Assembly (NCBI GenBank): GCA_964563535.1
Contig: CAZLXP010000096.1
Coordinates: forward strand, 1 to 10,129
Direction: 5' to 3'
Length of the DNA: 10,129 bases
Source of the DNA: WVWN01 sp964563535
GTDB lineage: Bacteria > RBG-13-66-14 > B26-G2 > WVWN01
The position numbers and the translations under genes were made by a program. The stretch's first letter is position 1. Every line of letters begins with the position of its first letter. Shown piece by piece: positions 6,190-10,129 of the stretch. Below the pieces are notes generated by a model. It ran no database searches. It saw only the letters and a list, made by a program, of their open reading frames with translations, and was not told the DNA's origin.

Positions 6190-8199
6190 ATGAATAAATT
6201 TCGGTGGATTGCTCTCTTCGCGTTCGCCGCCGCGGCCTCGAGCCAAGGCGCGTTCCCCGACGCCCCGACGGCGGCCAAGGTATTTCTCGAAAAAATCGGC
6301 GAACGCTACGGCGAGCCGGAGGGCGCCGCGACGAGCGAATTCGTGGAGGGCGAAACGCCGGACCAGGCCCTCGCCGCGGTCCGCGTCTCGTATGGCTACA
6401 GCACCGAAGTATACCTCGCTTTATTCGTCCGCGACGGCCGCCGGTGGGACGTGGCCGACTTCGGCGGGCCCGTAAATTATATGCCCGAGATGGGCGGAGA
6501 CGAGGGAACCGTCTCCCGGGTTCGGTTCGCCGGCCGGACGTATTACCTCTTCACTTGCACCGAGTCCTCGTACGGCTCGGGTATGGGGACCGAGTACGAT
6601 TACTTTCTGCTATATCGCGTCGCCGGCGAGAAGCTCGTTAAAACCTTCGAGGGCGAGACCGGCGCCCGAGAGGACTACTACTCCCGATGGTACGGCGGCG
6701 ACGACTCCTCGGCCTGGGAATACGGCGCCTACGTCGAGCGGACGACCGACTTCACCTTCGACGACGTCGACGGGAACGGCACGGCCGAGCTTTGGGCGCT
6801 GACGCGGGAGCGCGCGGCTAAGGGCGGCGGTTGGGCGCACCTGAGCGCCGAACTCTACGCCGCCGGCGCCGACGGGACCTTCGCCCCCGCGGACGTCGAT
6901 TTCTACCGCGACGTCCTGGCGGCGACCGCGTCGCTCCCGGCGAAGCTCGTGCTCGCGCGCGCCGCCTTGACGGAAGCGGGAGACGCCGCCGCGGCTCGCG
7001 CCTCGCTGGAAGAAGCCGCCGCCATAGAACCCGAGGCCGCGGACGCGGTCGAAAAAGAGTTGAAATTCCTGGAACGCCTGGCCGACGACCCGGCCGACGC
7101 GGTGCGCCTTTACTACCGGGGCGGGAGCGACGAATACCGCGCGCTCATCGACCAATACCCCGAATCGGCCGCCGCGGCCGAAGCGACGCTGCAAATAGGT
7201 ACGCTCGACGAGTTGACGGCCTTTTTGAAAAACCGGCGCACCCATCCGCGATGGCCGGAGGCATACGCGTACGCCGTGCGCGAAGCGCTGTACCGCGCGA
7301 ACGATGAAGAAGGACCCGGCCTCGATAAAAAAGAAATCGGCCGCTTGAAAAAGGACTTGACGCGTTACCTCCCACGTACGGCCGACGCCGGCGAGCGGGC
7401 GCAAACGCTGACCCACTTGGCGGATTGTTATTACCACCTCGGCGAGTTTGAAGCGGCGGCGCGATTATACGAAGATTCGGTCGCCGCGGCCCCCCAGGGC
7501 CTATTCGGAGGCTACGATTACTTAAGGCTGGGCGACTGCGCCGCAGCGGCGAACGACGACGACGCGGCAATTCGTTACTACGTCGATTGCGTAAACCTCG
7601 ACGATTGGTGGAGCGGCGGCGCCGCGGACGCCCTTATAAATTACGCCACCATCCGGGAAGGCGATAAGTGGCGCCATTTCCTGGACTACCTCGACGACCG
7701 CGGGACCTACGACTACCCGACGCTGGAGGCCGGCGACGTCGACGGCGAGGGCACCGCGGACCTCGTCGTCCTCGTGCCGTGGGGCGACGAGCCGTGCGAA
7801 CTTTATTACTTCCGGCGAACGGGCAACGAATTCCGCGGCGAGTTATTGACCGTGGGCCGGCCTTCGCTGTGGCTGCCGAAGGTCGTGGACGTTTTCGACG
7901 CCGGCCCCGCGCTGTTATCCTGCCGCGAAACGGTTGAAGCCGAGGGCGGCCGCGCCGCATACGACGTTTTCTACCGCTACGACGGCTCGAGCGTGCGCGA
8001 GGTGGGCCGCATCAAAGTCGAAGAGACGCGCGCCGCCGAGCCCGATTTCGAATTTACGGCGACAACCTCAGTCGTCGACGCCGCGCCGCCGATTATCGCC
8101 GTCGAAGGGACGACTAAATCGGCGGAAAGCGAGACCACCTTTGCGGAACAATACGTATGGGACGAAAACACCTTCGCGTTCGTGCGCGCGCCAAGGTAA
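6190..8199 (+). CDS. exported tetratricopeptide-like protein with two DxDGxG calcium-loop regions
   Basis: 669 residues, exported. The signal peptide MNKFRWIALFAFAAAASSQG precedes AFPDAP. Residues about 65-225 look mostly beta and contain TFDDVDGNGTAEL (189-201). Residues about 240-480 are helical with tetratricopeptide-like units, clearest at 404-434 (LTHLADCYYHLGEFEAAARLYEDS) and 443-470 (YLRLGDCAAAANDDDAAIRYYVDCVNL); earlier units around 252-280 and 303-325 are weaker. Residues about 505-665 are again beta-rich and contain EAGDVDGEGTADL (513-525), a near copy of the first motif. The DxDGxG pattern followed by T-A-D/E-L is typical of FG-GAP/VCBS-type propeller blades and related calcium-binding loops. 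Known relatives act in the periplasm or at the cell surface in binding or scaffolding; the partner here is unknown. It starts 13 nt after the preceding gene. AGGGA lies only 2 nt before the ATG, too close to be a standard ribosome binding site. No promoter is seen in the gap, so it belongs to the rightward operon. Confidence 0.8.
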   Translation: MNKFRWIALFAFAAAASSQGAFPDAPTAAKVFLEKIGERYGEPEGAATSEFVEGETPDQALAAVRVSYGYSTEVYLALFVRDGRRWDVADFGGPVNYMPEMGGDEGTVSRVRFAGRTYYLFTCTESSYGSGMGTEYDYFLLYRVAGEKLVKTFEGETGAREDYYSRWYGGDDSSAWEYGAYVERTTDFTFDDVDGNGTAELWALTRERAAKGGGWAHLSAELYAAGADGTFAPADVDFYRDVLAATASLPAKLVLARAALTEAGDAAAARASLEEAAAIEPEAADAVEKELKFLERLADDPADAVRLYYRGGSDEYRALIDQYPESAAAAEATLQIGTLDELTAFLKNRRTHPRWPEAYAYAVREALYRANDEEGPGLDKKEIGRLKKDLTRYLPRTADAGERAQTLTHLADCYYHLGEFEAAARLYEDSVAAAPQGLFGGYDYLRLGDCAAAANDDDAAIRYYVDCVNLDDWWSGGAADALINYATIREGDKWRHFLDYLDDRGTYDYPTLEAGDVDGEGTADLVVLVPWGDEPCELYYFRRTGNEFRGELLTVGRPSLWLPKVVDVFDAGPALLSCRETVEAEGGRAAYDVFYRYDGSSVREVGRIKVEETRAAEPDFEFTATTSVVDAAPPIIAVEGTTKSAESETTFAEQYVWDENTFAFVRAPR

Positions 8200-8221
8200 A
8201 ACGAAAACGGCGACGTCGCCC

Positions 8222-8229
8222 GGAGGAGG
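8222..8229 (+). promoter_or_regulatory. strong ribosome binding site fixing the start at 8235
   Basis: GGAGGAGG lies 5 nt before the ATG at 8235. It is the strongest Shine-Dalgarno sequence among the genes of this window. It decides against the longer open frame that begins upstream inside the preceding gene. Confidence 0.8.
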
Positions 8230-8234
8230 CCGTC

Positions 8235-9884
8235 ATGTTTAAACGCAATTTCGCACTCACGCTCGTCGGCGCGTTCGCGGCCGCGACGGCCGCCCTCGCC
8301 ACCGAATTCTGGACGGCGGAAGAGCTCGCGCGGCCGTTCGGGCCCCCGCTCGTGCCTCGGCTCGGCTACGGCGCCCGGGCCGAGCAATACGACGCCGAGC
8401 AGGTTTTCGGGAAGGCCTGCGGCTTTATCGAATACTGGCAGGTCAAGGACCCCAAGGACCCGAACTACGGCGGCATACGCGAGGGTGAAGACCTGCCCAC
8501 CGTAATCCAGACCGACAACACGCAAGAGTCCGTCTGGGTGTGGTCGCGGTGGCGCGAGCTCACGGGGAACCGTAAATATGACGACGCCGTCGGCCGTTCT
8601 TGGGTCTACATAAATAAAAACCCGGCGTGGAACGAGGAGGGTTGGGCAAATCCCGCGGAGAAATACTACCGCGTATATAATTGCGGTTGGGGCATGCGCG
8701 CCGAGATGATGTACCGCCGCGCCACCGGCGACGCGTCGCACAAAAACTACGGCCTTACGTGCGCGCGCTTCGTCGTCGAAAACCCCATCGACATAAAAAA
8801 CATTAGCTACTTGAACAACTACCTCTGCACGGCGTGGGCGGTCGGCAATTTGTACGAGTACGCGGAGGACGTGGGCGACGCCGGCCTGAAGGCCAAAGCG
8901 CTGTCGTTGGCGTCGGAGGTCAAGTCGCTGGCGGAGGAGGCGCCCGGCTGGCGGCTAGGGTATCACGCCTGGGCGATGTCCGGCGGCGCCGCCGTGTGGG
9001 GCCTTCACAACTCCTACTTCCAGGAACACCCCGACGAGGAAAAACTCTGGATGACAAGCTACGGCCCGTACCTCCCGACGCTGGTCCCGCCGGGCGTCGG
9101 CACATGGGACAACGCCTGGAACGCGTGGTATATGCTCAGCCACTACACCTGTTATCACGCGACCGGCGACGAATCGTACTGGTTTAAATTCGACGGCATC
9201 GCCGCCAACCTCGTCGCCCAGGACACCGACGGCGACGGCGGCATTCCCCCCAGCCAGGCCTGGGGCGACGACCGCGACCAAACCTGGGTCACGTCGTACA
9301 TGTGCATGATGGGAATGGACCGCATCATCCGCGACCTGAGCGTCAAGAATTTCGTCGCCGTCGCCGAGCCCGGGACTATCGTATTAAGTTGGGAACCAGC
9401 CTTCGAGAACCATGCCGCCGCTTACGACATATACCGCGAGACGGTCGGCAGGCCCGGCCGCCCGAAAATCACCGACGAACCGATAACCGGCAACCCGCCG
9501 TACGCCTTCGTAGATAAGGACGTCGTCCCGGCGACGAAGTACCGTTATTGGCTCGAGGCCTCGAGTCTGAGCGGCCACTTCCGGCTCTACGGGCCGGTGG
9601 AACGGACCGCGGGGGCGTTTAAATCCGCGTTCGCGTTGGGCCAGAACTACCCCAACCCGGCGACGGCCGGCCGAACCGCGGTCCCATTCGCGCTGGCGCG
9701 CGCCGGCCAAGCCTCCTTCCGCGTCTTCGACCTGGCGGGGCGCGAAATCTACCAGATGGAAGACACCTACAGCGCCGGCAAACACGTACTCGAGCTCGCG
9801 CTCGACGCGCCCCCCGGCGTATACATATATAAGCTCGAGGCCGGCGGCGACGAGTCGGCTAAGCGAATGGTCATAACAAAATAG
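8235..9884 (+). CDS. secreted alpha/alpha-barrel protein with type IX secretion sorting domain, possible glycan-active enzyme
   Basis: 549 residues. Signal peptide MFKRNFALTLVGAFAAATAALA precedes TEFWTAEE. Residues about 85-365 consist of repeated helical hairpins, each with an aromatic-rich helix followed by a Thr-Gly-Asp/Asn-type turn (LTGNRKY 109-115, ATGDASH 163-169, ATGDESY 309-315). This is the pattern of an (alpha/alpha) toroid as in glycosidases and polysaccharide lyases. A DTDGDGG loop (330-336) could bind calcium. Residues about 372-460 look like a fibronectin type III domain (TIVLSWEP, YDIYRE, YRYWLEA). The end is a type-A sorting domain: FALGQNYPNPATAGR (466-480), FRVFDLAGREI (495-505), PPGVYIYKLEAGG (526-538) and KRMVITK. 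In FCB bacteria this domain directs type IX export and surface anchoring. Family, substrate and catalytic residues are not identified, so enzymatic activity is inferred from the fold only. Last gene of the rightward unit, 35 nt after the preceding gene and 14 nt before the terminator. Confidence 0.8.
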   Translation: MFKRNFALTLVGAFAAATAALATEFWTAEELARPFGPPLVPRLGYGARAEQYDAEQVFGKACGFIEYWQVKDPKDPNYGGIREGEDLPTVIQTDNTQESVWVWSRWRELTGNRKYDDAVGRSWVYINKNPAWNEEGWANPAEKYYRVYNCGWGMRAEMMYRRATGDASHKNYGLTCARFVVENPIDIKNISYLNNYLCTAWAVGNLYEYAEDVGDAGLKAKALSLASEVKSLAEEAPGWRLGYHAWAMSGGAAVWGLHNSYFQEHPDEEKLWMTSYGPYLPTLVPPGVGTWDNAWNAWYMLSHYTCYHATGDESYWFKFDGIAANLVAQDTDGDGGIPPSQAWGDDRDQTWVTSYMCMMGMDRIIRDLSVKNFVAVAEPGTIVLSWEPAFENHAAAYDIYRETVGRPGRPKITDEPITGNPPYAFVDKDVVPATKYRYWLEASSLSGHFRLYGPVERTAGAFKSAFALGQNYPNPATAGRTAVPFALARAGQASFRVFDLAGREIYQMEDTYSAGKHVLELALDAPPGVYIYKLEAGGDESAKRMVITK

Positions 9885-9898
9885 AAGAAAAATTAAAT

Positions 9899-9927
9899 AA
9901 AAACCCCGGCGTGCGGCCGGGGTTTTT
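9899..9927. terminator. bidirectional rho-independent terminator
   Basis: CCCCGGC (9904-9910) and GCCGGGG (9916-9922) pair perfectly around a 5-nt GTGCG loop. AAAAA (9899-9903) precedes the stem and TTTTT (9923-9927) follows it, so the hairpin has a U-tract on both strands. On the - strand the tract continues as an A/T-rich run through 9885. It ends the rightward operon and also the leftward gene entering from the right edge. Confidence 0.92.
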
Positions 9928-9940
9928 AACTGCGGGACGT

Positions 9941-10129
9941 CTACTTTATGGAGATCACGATGCGTTCATTTTTGTCTTCATCTTGGACGGTGACGAGCTC
10001 GCCGACGCCCTCGTCGAGGAGGGTGCCGAGCTCGTCGAGGTCGACCTCCCTGTCGCCCAGGCGGGCTTTCGCGTCCGCCGGGACGAACTTCAACGCCCAC
10101 TTCGCGAGGCTCAGCGGGATGTTGACGTT
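9941..10129 (-). CDS. partial gene: C-terminus of a SHOCT-like/LiaX-type small protein
   Basis: The gene enters from the right edge; only its last 62 residues are present, ending in TAG (9943-9941). The visible part reads VNIPLSLAKWALKFVPADA, then DREVDLDELGTLLDEG, then GELVTVQDEDKNERIVISIK. This pattern of a hydrophobic helix of the form P-L-x-L-x-K-x-x-L-K-F-x-P, an acidic helix, and a final beta strand with an acidic turn matches the C-terminus of small SHOCT-like/LiaX-type proteins, which are often linked to cell-envelope stress or anti-sigma functions. The N-terminus is outside, so the full domain content cannot be told. It converges on the shared terminator, 13 nt away. Confidence 0.7.
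   Translation of the reverse strand, partial: NVNIPLSLAKWALKFVPADAKARLGDREVDLDELGTLLDEGVGELVTVQDEDKNERIVISIK

Noticed and set aside
6610..7437. A 275-codon open frame on the - strand opposite the tetratricopeptide gene.
   Set aside because: The + strand protein has a signal peptide and repeat motifs; the antisense translation has low-complexity Gly/Arg/Val content and no motif.
8157..8234. Longer N-terminus for the alpha/alpha-barrel protein.
   Set aside because: The extra 26 residues are Arg/Lys-rich and overlap the preceding gene. The ATG at 8235 has a strong ribosome binding site and begins a proper signal peptide.
7977..8741. A 254-codon open frame on the - strand spanning the junction of two exported-protein genes.
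   Set aside because: It crosses two well-supported + strand genes and the strong ribosome binding site at 8222-8229, and encodes nothing recognisable.
1..10129. CRISPR array, tRNA or rRNA gene, insertion sequence ends or phage attachment site.
   Set aside because: No regularly spaced direct repeats, cloverleaf-like sequence, transposase motif or flanking duplication was seen by reading both strands.

Overview
The window looks like chromosomal DNA from a GC-rich, probably uncultured bacterium. The best taxonomic clue is the last + strand protein. It ends in a type IX secretion (Por) type-A sorting domain with an NYPNP motif, as found in the Bacteroidetes/FCB group and in FCB-like or neighbouring candidate phyla. 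High GC argues against a typical Bacteroidetes genome. Several high-GC candidate phyla would fit, and the sequence alone does not decide between them. No rRNA, tRNA, CRISPR array, insertion sequence or prophage gene was seen.

Layout. A short intergenic region (4999-5087) holds two back-to-back, near-consensus sigma-70 promoters, and two transcription units leave it in opposite directions. In both cases the start codon lies only 8 nt after the -10 hexamer and has no Shine-Dalgarno sequence, so both first genes should be translated from leaderless or nearly leaderless mRNAs.

Leftward unit (- strand, 4998 down to 18): a stand-alone NIF3/YqfO insert-type (CutA/PII-like) domain protein, a flavin reductase-like FMN protein, an S-adenosylmethionine (SAM) hydrolase of the former DUF62 family, and a 1092-residue Eco57I-type N6-adenine DNA methyltransferase that may be a single-chain type IIG restriction-modification enzyme. 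The four genes are separated by 7 nt, a 4-nt overlap and 4 nt. The pairing of a SAM-destroying enzyme with a SAM-consuming DNA methyltransferase is the most interesting feature of this unit. The methyltransferase gene has patchy base composition: about 40-52% GC in sampled flanking lines against about 65-68% in its catalytic core. This suggests acquisition or mosaic assembly.

Rightward unit (+ strand, 5088 to 9884): three genes for exported proteins, ending at a strong hairpin terminator (9899-9927). They are an unrecognised 362-residue exported protein, a 669-residue protein with tetratricopeptide-like helices between two beta regions that each carry a calcium-loop-like DxDGxGTAxL motif, and a 549-residue alpha/alpha-barrel protein followed by a fibronectin-III-like region and the sorting domain. 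Together they look like a cell-surface or extracellular module, but the substrate is unknown.

At the right edge, on the - strand, lies the C-terminal 62 residues of a small protein resembling SHOCT-like/LiaX-type bacterial proteins. It converges on the shared terminator.
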